Part shown: in pieces, positions 1-48,500 of the stretch
Position numbering within the stretch: the first letter of the stretch is position 1
Layout: the number at the start of each line of letters is the position of its first letter
NCBI GenBank assembly: GCA_030544235.1
Contig: CM060467.1
Span: 6,751,001 to 6,815,000 of the forward strand
Origin: Lepturacanthus savala
Lineage: Eukaryota; Chordata; Actinopteri; Scombriformes; Trichiuridae
Reading direction: 5' to 3'
DNA: 64,000 nucleotides
Notes under the pieces: generated by a model
What the model was told of the DNA's origin: nothing
The model's input: only the letters and a program-made list of their open reading frames with translations
The model's database searches: none
Translations under genes and position numbers: made by a program

Positions 1-176
1 TTTGCGGTGATGGATGTTTTCAACAAAATATACTAATGCATAATATAGCAGCATGAAATGAAAGTCAAATGAACATTGTGGGTACCTGATACTATAAATG
101 TGAGTATATGATTCTCTTGGCTCTCCATTTGGCTTAAAGCCATGTCCTGCACTTTTCCTCGGTTTTATTTGAAGTT

Positions 177-554
177 GTGATATCCCTAAAAAGACACATT
201 TGTGGTTTTAAGTGCCAAAAAGTCATGTCAACATAGTTTTACATTTTTCTCAATCTAAAAACAGGTTGTTGTGCATCTGTCTCATTAATAATAATGAACC
301 TTTAATAATGAACCTTACTCTTTGGTGGATTTGAAAGCCTCTGGGGTTTGAACGATGATGGTATAGTTGTGACATCACAACTTCAAGGAAGTCCTGAAGG
401 CTTATTTAAAAGCACCATTTCTCAATACGAGCTGTGTGTAAATGTCTATGGATTGAGCATTTTGAAACATAGGACAGTATTTATTAACACATCTAAACCT
501 TCGTTATAATAATAAAACAAACTATTCAAAACTTAACGTTTATGATATGGGACC
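177..554 (-). mobile_element. MITE, GGTCCCATAT family, copy a
   Basis: Minus-orientation copy of a dispersed element. The end reads GATATGGGACC at 544-554; the body shares GAAGTTGTGATGTCACAACT and GGCACTTAAAACCACAA with the copies at 18648 and 52190. An internal 14-bp direct duplication (TAATAATGAACCTT twice) lies at about 289-316. Other structure in 1-1037 is limited to this and the next element. Confidence 0.65.
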
Positions 555-555
555 T

Positions 556-934
556 TTAACCTCTTAGGACACACCTTCTTGTTCAGTCTTACTTGCAAAA
601 ATGGTATGCCTAATTTGTAAGTCGCACAGTTACATGTCATTCAAAAGCCCTGGCTAATGGTTATCAGATTTGGTCTCATCAGGGGCAATTTCGACTGGGT
701 TGCAATGCCATCGGTCAAACCAAAGGTTGTAAAACTTTTCGGTCCTCATTGTCTTTCAAACTGGCTATCTCCCAACCCCATGCTTTGATTGGCTCGTGCA
801 TGGTGTCAATCGATGCCAAACAACTTTGAGACCATAAGTGCTTTATTTGCACTTAGAAACCAATAAATGAAGGATATTATTGCCATAAACACTCCCCCGT
901 ACCACTCACGATACACTGTGTTTTAAGAGGTTAA
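556..934. mobile_element. piggyBac-like MITE 1 with TTAA target duplication
   Basis: TTAA at 556-559 and 931-934 flank termini CCTCTTAGGACACA and the inverted complement of TGTGTTTTAAGAGG. The body is homologous, in opposite orientation, to the element at 37885-38210 (for example CAAACTGGCTATCTCC and CAAACCAAAGG). No transposase is encoded. TTAA targeting and CCY ends are the piggyBac superfamily signature. Confidence 0.75.
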
Positions 935-1037
935 GTAGTCTACCTGCAAGTTAATATGGGTGCATTAAGTGATTGTCCCAGGCTAAATAGGTTTAAGTGC
1001 CACTGCTGTAAAGCTAATGGAACTGTTTTGCCTCTAG

Positions 1038-38737
<37,700 letters not shown>

Positions 38738-38990
38738 TCACACAAAGTGACTCCGTCTGTGACACAGACAGAAAGGTAGTTAGATAGACAAAAGACTATA
38801 TTTGATGTCCATGCTTGACAAGACAGTGTTTTTGCTTGTTTTAGCGTGTGGCGAGCACTGAAAACAAAGGACATTTCAATGGAAGTGCAAGAGCGTTGCA
38901 GTGCCCTTTCCTCTCCCCGGGATGCCGGACATCTGGATACAAGAACTTGATGCTGACAGCACTACACAGGAATGTGATCAGGAGAGTACA

Positions 38991-38996
38991 AATAAA
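38991..38996 (+). other. Candidate polyadenylation signal of adamts16
   Basis: AATAAA lies 254 bp after the adamts16 stop codon. It is the first canonical hexamer I see downstream. No transcript end is known, so this is a motif call only. Confidence 0.45.
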
Positions 38997-39670
38997 GGAG
39001 AGAATAATGAGGAGGAACTCACAAAATGGGAATCTTGATTACAGTGAATGGGACTGACATGTCCAGGAAGAAACTGAAAACCTGAAAAACCCCAGCTTTG
39101 TTTATATACGTTATGTAATTGAACAGATATGTACCCAGGACACCCACCAGCTCCAAGTCAACCACAGGCCAACAAATGTCAGGCCAACTGAGAACAGTTG
39201 ACATGGTTTCCAGAACTGCCACGCAACAACACGTGGTATGGCCTTGTCTGCACTGCAATTCTTGATCAATTGGTAATATGGGATTTGATAATGAAAAGGG
39301 ATGTGAGAAGCAAGTGAGAAAATATCATTTTTTAAAGCTGTCAAAGTTAACTGCATAATAACATGTTAACGCCACTAGTTTAACATCATTAACACAGGTT
39401 CTGTTATCATGACGCCTGTCGTTTAACCCACTGTCAATAAGTCAGATGGCAACTATAGAGCAATGGAAGGAGATAAAGTGATTTCAGCTTCAAAGCTCTG
39501 TCAGATGGGTCTGTCCACAAGAACAAAGTTATTTGCAGTTTTTGTTGAGAACTGTGAACTGAGTTTCTAGTCTTAAATACCATTTGCTTACAAAGCACAT
39601 AGCTAATGCTAATGCAGGCAACATTGTTAGGCCCAAACCATCCCGCTTGCAGCTAACCACGTTTGATCGT

Positions 39671-40240
39671 AATGGAGGCCGACGAGGGCAAACGTGCTGC
39701 AAACAGCAAAATACTGCAAACACAGAAATGATGCAAAACCGAAACCAGACGAACAGATAAAACAAATGCAACTAAAGAAAATGCTGCTGGAGGAAAATCT
39801 TCCTTTATGGGCTGAGCAGCATAGTTACGTAGTAAATGATGTGTTTAAAATTACTTTAACCAAATTTTTCACTCTGCAATATATTGGACACTTATATATA
39901 TTATATATTATACATATATTGGTGGTCAGAGAGATGGCAAGCTGAGGGCAGACCTAGTACAGGTGGCGAGGAAAAAAGAAAGGGACCAAATGTGAATCAG
40001 AGTGAGTAAATTTGCAACATTTACCTTTCACAGTTGTTTTGGGGTTTTATTTTTTTTGTTATTTGCAGCATTTTTTGATAATCTTTACTTCTGCTTTGTT
40101 TCTGTGCTTGCAGCATTTTCTGCTGCAGCATTTTTTGGGTGCATTCGTTTTACATGTTTGTATGTTTTTGGTTTTGCATTATGTCTGTGTTTGCAGCATT
40201 TTGCAGTCTGCAGCTCATTTGCCCCCGTTGGCCACCATAG
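39671..40240. mobile_element. Foldback MITE with long inverted arms
   Basis: The left arm (39671-39800: TGGAGGCC.ACGAGGGCAAA, TGCTGCAAACACAGA, ATGCAAAACC) reappears inverted at about 40030-40240. The arms are imperfect, over 130 bp, with an AT-rich centre and no coding capacity. Confidence 0.65.
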
Positions 40241-40268
40241 GTAATATTGGTAATACGAAACCCATATA

Positions 40269-40480
40269 CCAGGGGTGACCAACCCTGCTACTAGACGGCT
40301 ACTGCCCTCCATGTTTCAGGTAGCTCCCCACTCTAACACACCTGATTCTAATCACTAACTTATTATCAAGCCCACTACATGCTGCTTGATAAGTTAATAA
40401 TTAGAATCAGGTGTATTAGAGTGGGAAGTTAAATAAAACAAGCAGGGCAATAGCTCCCTAGGAGAAGGGTTGGTCACCAT
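40269..40480. mobile_element. Palindromic hAT-like MITE
   Basis: Ends are CCAGGGGTGACCAACCC and the inverted AGGGTTGGTCACC; inner arms carry ACACCTGATTCTAAT and its complement ATTAGAATCAGGTGT around a Tyr-free AT-rich centre. It resembles a hAT-type repeat common in fish genomes (memory). It starts 29 bp after the foldback element. Confidence 0.6.
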
Positions 40481-43400
40481 TACCATAGACGAGCACCAAG
40501 ATTTCAACAGAAATTGCTAAATGTTTAGCTATAGCCTGCAGGCCAGTTAAAGTTGCGAAGGACAGAGGTCAGCGAGAAATAATAATACTACAACAAAATG
40601 ACTGCACTTGAATTTCCATCAAGAGCCACCATTGTTTCAAAGACGTACAACCTGCAGGATGACCAAAGTAATTATCTTTCTTATACTCCCTTTCCACTGT
40701 TTCCTGCTCACTTTATTTATTGTTTTAACGATGCTGTTTTTATCCCAGAGCACAAGGGGATGTTTTGTGAGCCTTTATTTTTCCCATGTGAGGTTAAACG
40801 CAATTACCTTGTGTGATTTGCTTTTAAAGTGAGGGATCCAGGGAACAGTCTCTAATCAGTACTGTAGTAATGGAAAATATAGCTGGTCAATGTGTCCATC
40901 TGTTGCCTGTTGAGCTTGAATTTTCCATAAATTATGTTTTTTGAGCATATTAATTGATTTCCGATAATAAATTCAAACTTTTGCATAAAGAAAATATGTC
41001 TTGTCTACTCCTGAGTATTAACATTTGTCGGTAAAAGATAATTTGAACAGATAGAAAATTGTTTGATTCATTTGTGATTAACTATAAACAGTCATGTGTT
41101 TAATCATGGTTAAATATTTGAATCAATTAACCGCCTTGGCTGGCAATGATCAAAGTGAACTTCCACAATAGATGGATGAATGCAGGATGCTCTGTGCTGT
41201 CATGAGAACTATCATGAGATGGGTCAAGGCAGTGTGAGATGACTTTCATACTCCATGGTGCTACAGTTGTCTTTTGTCACCAAATCAATGTGAAATCCTC
41301 AAGTTTCAGGACAAAATGAATTGTGACCCCTGTACAGTATGGTTTGTTTTATTTATTGGCTTTATAATACAGCGTTGCTGGAAGACTGTATTAATAAGCA
41401 GTATAAATATGTGCTTTTATTACTCTACCCTAAGCCCATTACCCTTATATTTTGTATCTGTTTCATAAGATCTCATGCTGACAAACTGCACCTTTTCTTT
41501 GTCCTAAACATTTGATTTATTTTTGAAGAAAATCCAGTGATGGTCAAACGGGTTATTCGTCTTGTCATCAATGATTGATGATCCTTACCAACAGCAGCAG
41601 AGCGGAAACAGTGACAAAAGTTGTGAGCGTGTTAAATTGTCACTGTTGCACTGTTTACTTTTTTCCCCTTCAAATCCTGCAGTAATACACACAATTGTCA
41701 TGAATTGCATGCATTGATTATGGCACTAAAATAATACATTACATATTGGTTATGAATTAAAAGCACTGACAGATGATGGCTAATGCAATGTCAAAGTGTT
41801 TTTTTTTACTATGTAAATGAAATAACAAAAATAAATGTCATGTCAGCAACTCGGCTGCAGCAGATGTCCAGATGTCATTCTTTTTAGCTGTCTGTCTGAG
41901 TGAATTCTCAGCTGGATTTGAATATTATAAGTGAAAATTAATTCTCGCAAATGCATAAACCGTTTCTTCTGAATAAACAATCGGGAATCTGTCTGCAATT
42001 TTACTGACTACAATCTCTATCGGTTGATACTGAAGTAATTAGGCAGTTGTTGACACTCAGGAGATCCTTTTAGCTCTTGGTTGATATTTACTAATCACTG
42101 AGGCAGCTACATATTCCACTATATTCACTAGATCACTTCTAACTAAAGCGTCTGTAATGATTCGGTGAGGGTTTGCTTCTTATTCACACCAAATATTCAC
42201 CACAAAATGTTTTATTCTGTTAAAAAATATAGAATAACTACTGAATACCAGGAAATAATTAATATTGAATATTGAATTAAAAGTATCAATCTTTACTAAT
42301 ACACTAACACCATGCCACTGATTAGAATTACGTGTCATTATATAGCAGGGTGAAATATGATTTGGTGTTTAAAACACAAGTCTTCAGTTTGCAGTGGAGA
42401 GCAGCACATAAGCCAGGGCCCTGGCTAACAGTGATGCCAATGGGGTATTAGCCATTTCAACACCTATGACATCGGCCTGGGCTTTGCTCTTTAGTCATTT
42501 CTCACCAAGTCAAGGAGACACACAGATGCCCAAAACAAGATTACCATTGTCATAATCCCCGGGGCACAGCGCTAGAGCCTTTGGAGGGAGTGTGGGGGAA
42601 GAGAGAAGCAGCGTGTGAGGAGACAGAGAGAAACAAGAGTAGAGAGGGGAAAAAGGGAGGAGTGAGGGCATCTCTGTGTTTGGTGCTGTCATAGAAAAAT
42701 GCTGTGAGAAAAGGAAGGAGTGAGCCAGAGGGAGAGGTTGGTATACAGGGGGGAAAAAAAGGGATTTTCCGCCTTGTCAACCATCTCTCTGTTGTTGATA
42801 TACAAATGCTCAGCTGTGGGCACTGTGTTACTCTGATGTTCAGCGATAAAAACAAAACAAAACTGTTATATTAATTAATACCCCCTCCCCAGTCTCTGGA
42901 ATATATTGTCATCAGCAAATTTGCATCATAGTCAACCTCAAAACTCAATTATGTGTAGAAGAAAGGAAAGAATGAATTTTAAAGATTTTTCTATTACTGC
43001 TTAAAGATCAATGTTTCAAAATTAAGGCCGGTCTGATAATATTCCATTGCTTTCAGTTGACAGCATATTTATTTCCAACTCACATTCCATAATTTGCTGC
43101 TACAGTTTAACAAAGAGATGAAGAGGAGAAAATCCAGCCACACAAGAGGAAGGGGATTATGGGGATAAAGCGTCTTTTGTTTATACAAAGATAGTGATCA
43201 GACAAAGGCTTCCTGTAGATAGCAGAGAGTTGATCGAAACAAATCTGGCAGCATCCAAAGTGTTACCTAACCCATGTCAAGCAACAGAGGAGATTATCTG
43301 TCAGAGACAGGCAGGAAGAGAGAAAACATGCACTTTAAAGAAATGCTATCTCTGATTGCATCTGTTTAGAGAGAGTTGGCTCTTTAGCCTGTAGGCTACA

Positions 43401-43950
43401 CTCAGAAGGTTCATGTGAAGTTACAGAGTTATTATCTTTCCATCATGCACCTACCGCAATCCCAGCACCTTTCATTGCTTCCTCTCAGATGTTGGAATTA
43501 CCAGGCTGGAGACAACCTATTAGCCACAAAAACAAATATATAGGTGCACAATGAACTCAGAAAACCATTCCCAAAGTCCATCTTCTTTATTCAGGTAGGC
43601 AATCTTGTACAAAGAGTCCATTTGAAAAGCAATGTATGGTTTAAATGGTGATTATGAGCAACCAATAAATGTTTTGTCTCATCCTATTACATTGAGAACA
43701 TTTTAAGATAAATCAGATTACTACAGTGACAAAGACAAACTCAATCGTGAACTTAAAAATGAAGGTCTGGATGGTTATTTCCTGCTGGGAGGTCATACAA
43801 ATTTTTCATTTACACATTGTCTTTTTTTACAGTTTAACCTGGGGCGCTATGGATTATTTTGTTACTGGAAGTTGACAATCGACTGGTAGATAGAGATGGA
43901 CAGAGAGATAAATCGGTAGGGAGATTGAGAGAGGAATGTTATCTGTACAA

Positions 43951-43966
43951 CAGCGCCCTCTGCTGA
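43951..43966 (-). promoter_or_regulatory. CTCF-like core motif
   Basis: The minus strand reads TCAGCAGAGGGCGCTG, which fits the CTCF core (CCASYAGRKGGCRCT) at all but the first position. It lies 188 bp from the tRNA-Glu gene in the adamts16/ice1 intergenic region. Binding is not shown by sequence alone. Confidence 0.45.
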
Positions 43967-44145
43967 CTATATATGGAACTCCAAAACATACTGACCCCCC
44001 CCCCAAAAAAATAAAATTAGTGCAGGTAAAAAAAATGTGTTAATTTGTAAAGTAGTCTATAACGGTTATTGTAATAAATCTCCCTTTATTATTTAGTTAC
44101 GGGTTCAGGCTGATTTGGTGGGTAATTCTCTTATCGCGTCGCAAG

Positions 44146-44149
44146 AAAA
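44146..44149 (-). terminator. Pol III terminator of tRNA-Glu
   Basis: AAAA on the + strand, TTTT on the transcribed sense of the tRNA, 6 nt beyond its 3' end. Confidence 0.75.
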
Positions 44150-44154
44150 CAATG

Positions 44155-44226
44155 TTCCCTGACCGGGAATCGAACCCGGGCCGCGGCGGTGAGAGCGCCG
44201 AATCCTAACCACTAGACCACCAGGGA
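44155..44226 (-). tRNA. tRNA-Glu (anticodon CTC)
   Basis: Read on the minus strand this 72-nt sequence begins TCCCTGGTGGTCTAGTGG and ends GGTTCGATTCCCGGTCAGG plus GAA. It forms a full cloverleaf: acceptor stem TCCCTGG/CCAGGGA type pairing, anticodon stem CGGCG/CGCCG, loop CTCTCAC with anticodon CTC at 44191-44193, and T-loop TTCGATT. The internal A and B boxes are intact. A TTTT run about 6 nt downstream (plus-strand 44146-44149) is a normal Pol III terminator. No 3' CCA is encoded, as in eukaryotes. It matches the standard eukaryotic tRNA-Glu and looks functional. It lies 570 bp from the ice1 start codon and points away from it. Confidence 0.96.
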
Positions 44227-44796
44227 TCCACATAGGAAGTTTGAAAAACTCAAAATTTGTGATAATAACGTTATATTTGGGAACACAGCAGGTCCATAGA
44301 CCATCACTCCAAGCAGTCAAACGGTTGCTTTTGGTTGACCACGCAGACTACACAGTAACCGTATATTCCGTCTATACCGCCTATACTGGCGGGTATCACA
44401 GCTACGTCAAGCCGGTAAAAGCCCCCACCCTCAGCCCCCAATATGTCATAATGAACTGCCTGAAGAAAAATCCGACTGACTGCAAACATCATAAACATCG
44501 TAAATAATCGTAAAAGATGCCCCTGTACACAGATGTGAGTCATTTATGAATAAACACGAATTAATATTTATAAGATTGTGAATGTGCTAATAACCTAAAA
44601 GCGTAATGTAGCTTGACAGGCATTTCATGGGGCGCCTACTTGTTGGGTCCTGGCTTTGGGTCCTTGGTCAACGTGGGGGACACGAAAATGTGAAGTTGTT
44701 TTGAAACTGTGGGGAATTTCTGTAACCGAGACATGGTCGTTTATTAAAGTAGTATAAAGAAACCTCTGTCAGAGCTGAAGTGGATTTAGTTTTACC
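44227..44796 (+). promoter_or_regulatory. ice1 upstream/promoter region
   Basis: The 570 bp between the tRNA-Glu 5' end and the ice1 ATG must contain the ice1 promoter and leader. No TATA box or clear CpG island is seen; CpGs increase only from about 44820 within exon 1. The transcription start is unknown. Confidence 0.4.
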
Positions 44797-44886
44797 ATGA
44801 TGCCAGGAGACAACCAGACCAAAGCGGTCGCAGTCGGGGCGGACGCCACGGCTGGAAACTGCCAAAACTGCTGTGTTTTGCACCAG
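44797..44886 (+). CDS. ice1: ice1 exon 1 (start codon)
   Basis: 30 codons: MMPGDNQTK, then CQNCCVLHQ. Two ATGs stand in tandem (44797 and 44800); the first has A at -3 and matches the MMPG start recalled for human. Donor GTCCGA is weak, but the next exon joins in phase 0. Confidence 0.88.
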
Positions 44887-45445
44887 GTCCGATCGTTTGT
44901 TTATTTCCGTTAAAAAGTTCCGTCTGTGTTTGGATACTGAATATAAAGTCTGCGTGTTTGTGACACAATATCTGTTTTGTCTTACCGCTAATTAGGTGTT
45001 TATGGTTACAAATATTCAGATTTTGTTTTGTTTTGTTTCTTTCTGTCCCCTCCCATTACAGAGCTTGACCGAGTATGTGTCGTCATTTCTGGCGCTGAAA
45101 CAGAAGATAACGGTTTCGGAGTGAGTATTAATTGATGATAGTTGACACGATGACATGTTTCAACATAGTGGAACTTCTGTTGGCTAAAATTAATTAATTA
45201 TTGTTTTGATTAATTACCTAACCTGATAGCAAAATAAGGGACCAGAGCATAAAGAATACACTGATATATAATTTTATGTTACCAGTTACTGGTTTATAAT
45301 TTATTGGTGTCCTTGACATCTTATGCAGTGACACCATCAGGCTTCAACAACAGCTGGAAGAGCTGCAGATCAGATTGGCTACTCTGCAGAAAAAGACAGC
45401 AGATTATGAATCTGTGCAAGCTGAACTGGAAGAAAAGAAGGTATG

Positions 45446-45511
<66 letters not shown>

Positions 45512-48500
45512 AATCCCTCTAAAATATTCTTTCTCCTGGTGGTCACAAACTACCTGTCCCTTAATATTTGTGTAAATTCCATGTTCATTTCTCTATTTTA
45601 TGTATATATAGAGTGCACTTAAGGACTATGGACATTTATCTGAAGAGATGGAAACACTGAAGCAGGAGAACAGCAAGACCACAGCAGAGTAAGTGATCGC
45701 ACAGTACCAATTGTGCAATACATTTAATGATACAATCATAGTAAATGTAAATAATTATGTATTTGTATCCCTCAGGAAAAGGAAGCTGGAGGACCAGCTA
45801 AGGGATGTGAAAGGTGCATCAAGAGAAGTTACATTATTTACAATTCATGATTAATTTAAAATGTGTTAACTGCACCTAAGATTCTTTTTTACTGAAATGT
45901 TTTGTTGTACTTTTAGAACTAATGGAAACACAGTCACTTGAAAGTTCACAGCTGAAGAGGGAAAAGGCCATTGTAGAAAATGATTTGCTGAAAACACAGG
46001 TAAGCAAGAAAAGAAGTGGTCTCCTAATACACTTGAGTCATTGGTTGATTTGCTGATGCTCTCTGTGTTGATGTGCATTTTCTAAAATGTAAATTTGTCA
46101 CCTCCCTTCTTCAGACATCATTAAGGAAATCTGAGGCACACGCATCTCAAGTTGAAAAATTAATAGAGGAGAATGCCAAGACAACAAGCATGTAAGAGAT
46201 TTTATTTTTATTATATTATTTTGTTTTAATTATATATCAATTCTAATATACCATTCCCTATTTTGTCTTTTTTATATCTCTTTATTTATCTTAGCCATGA
46301 TCTGTTTTTTAAACATTTTAAACAAAGTTTGCTCTGTCTTTTCCCTCAACAGAAAGGACAACCTCACAAATACTGTTAGACAACTTGAAGGTTTGTATTA
46401 AATATTGGAATTTATACAATATTTGTATACATTATGTTTGTATGAATCTGTGTTTATATGAACATACTTGCTTATTCACTGAGATATACATATTTTACTT
46501 TCTTATTTCAGAATCAATTTTCAAACAGAATCACCAAATATCCCAACTGACCAAAGAGAAGATCATGCTAGAGAGAAACATTGATGATCTCCAGGTGCAG
46601 TACTGACCTTTATGAATGGCTAATTGGGGCAAATCTTGTTTACCCTTAAATTGACTCGGAATAAGCCTGTTTGGCCACTTTTAGGAACACTAGAAAAATG
46701 CCTTTTACCTGGTGAAGCAAAATGTTAGGTCAGAAATTAAATTGTTTTCTGCAGAATAAATTTAAATTGGATTTTCAACTGCAGGTACGTCTGATGAAAC
46801 TGGAGAGAGAAAGGAATAAAGGTAAGAAACGTATAGAGTGACATTTACAAATACAGTGTTACAATGATTGCTTGTTTTGCTCTGGCCACACCCTGTATAT
46901 TTAAGAATTTGGCTTTTCACTTAGCAAGAATATTAGCCTCAAAAATGCCTGTTTATGTTTTTAATTCAGAGGCTAGAGTAGCATTTTTTTTTAAATGCCG
47001 TACCACATTACCTTCTAGGTTAATTGATACATGAAAGTTGTAAACAAAACCATATCTCTACACAGAACATAGGAGCACATCAACTCAAGCAAGCAGACCT
47101 GAGGAGGCCAAAGTTGACAAAGGTATGTAATTGATTCCACTGCTATGCATCACATGCTTTAATGAACTAATCACAAACATTAACATTACAGCAGATTGTA
47201 GTCCTTTTAGCATGTACTTTGTATGAATTTTGGTGCATTTTTTTCAGAAAAGATCAGAATGCTGCTGGAGAATTTGTGGGCATGTGTGGAACCTCAGCAG
47301 CAGTCAAAAAACCTGTTGCACTTACATGGTGAGGCATTATAATGACAGTCAGCGCCTTTTAAATAAAACCACTTCAGATTCTTCAATTTTGTTTGTATTT
47401 TTTCACCATTTCAGAGTTCAGCTCCAATTCCAAGGAAAGTATGTCCTCTCCATGTCCATCCCAGTCTGTGTCCCACAGGATGAGTGAATCCCAAAGTTAC
47501 CAGATGGAGACAAAAGGCACTTCTACACAGTTCTACACTTCTCCTCATGTGCAGAAAGTGCTTGAGCACCAAACATCTCCACAGTTAACTAGAGGCAAAA
47601 GGCAAACGAACACTCCCAAAAAGGTCAAGCCATCGTCCAAGAAACACAAAACTGAGAAGTCATCTACCACCATGGGCAGCCCCTGCATGTCTGTTGAAGA
47701 GATAATGGAATTTTTTAAGCCAATTGGTCCCTGCATATCACCACTACCAGCTTCGGTAAGAATTCAAATATAATTAAATTAATGCCATTGTCAGTTACTG
47801 GCACTTTTAGATTAGAAGGATAACTTGTCTTATTCCTGCTCATATTTACTAGAAGTGGATAAATTATTTAAAATGTGGTTGGTCTTGGTTTATGTCTGTA
47901 ATTTTAAGGCATTGCAAGTCAGAGTATGTCAATCCTTTTTTACACAGTATGCATTGAGTACGATATTTGTTACTATAAATGAACAAGCAGTTCCCCAACA
48001 ATTTACTGAAGATGGAATGTTAAAATGATTTTCCAAACGTGTAACTGTCAGGTGACTTTAATACAGATGTGTATTTCTTTATTTTTTTATTTTAGTAAAG
48101 CAAATATTTTGCTGGTCATGCCATTATGGTCAGGAGTTTAAAAAATAATGATATCCTTGTTTCTCATTTCTTTTCAGGACCAATCTATGGAGACTATGGA
48201 GACACAAGATGAGGAAAAGGAAACCCTTCTCAAACCTTCTGATGACTCTATTCCTCCTCAACAAGAGGAGTCCTTCGTCAACACAACATCAGGCCATTCC
48301 CTAAAGTCTTATACATTACCAGAAGAGGGAAATGTGGACTCTCCAGTGGTCACATCACAGGAAATGGACCAGAGTTCTAATGAAAACAACTCCAAAGATG
48401 TGGAACAAAATGAGTTGACTGCTACTACTGAAATGCAGGACAAAATACACCGTACAGATAGTGAAGAAATGCATCTTCATAAAGACATGCAGACTGAGCA

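Larger units (their letters stand above)
38738..44154. other. adamts16 3' region and intergenic space
   Basis: 5.4 kb holding the probable adamts16 3' UTR, an eroded TTAACG-type repeat near 39345-39400, the MITE pair at 39671-40480, a purine-rich block near 42590-42760 and the CTCF-like motif at 43951. No gene recognised. Confidence 0.7.
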
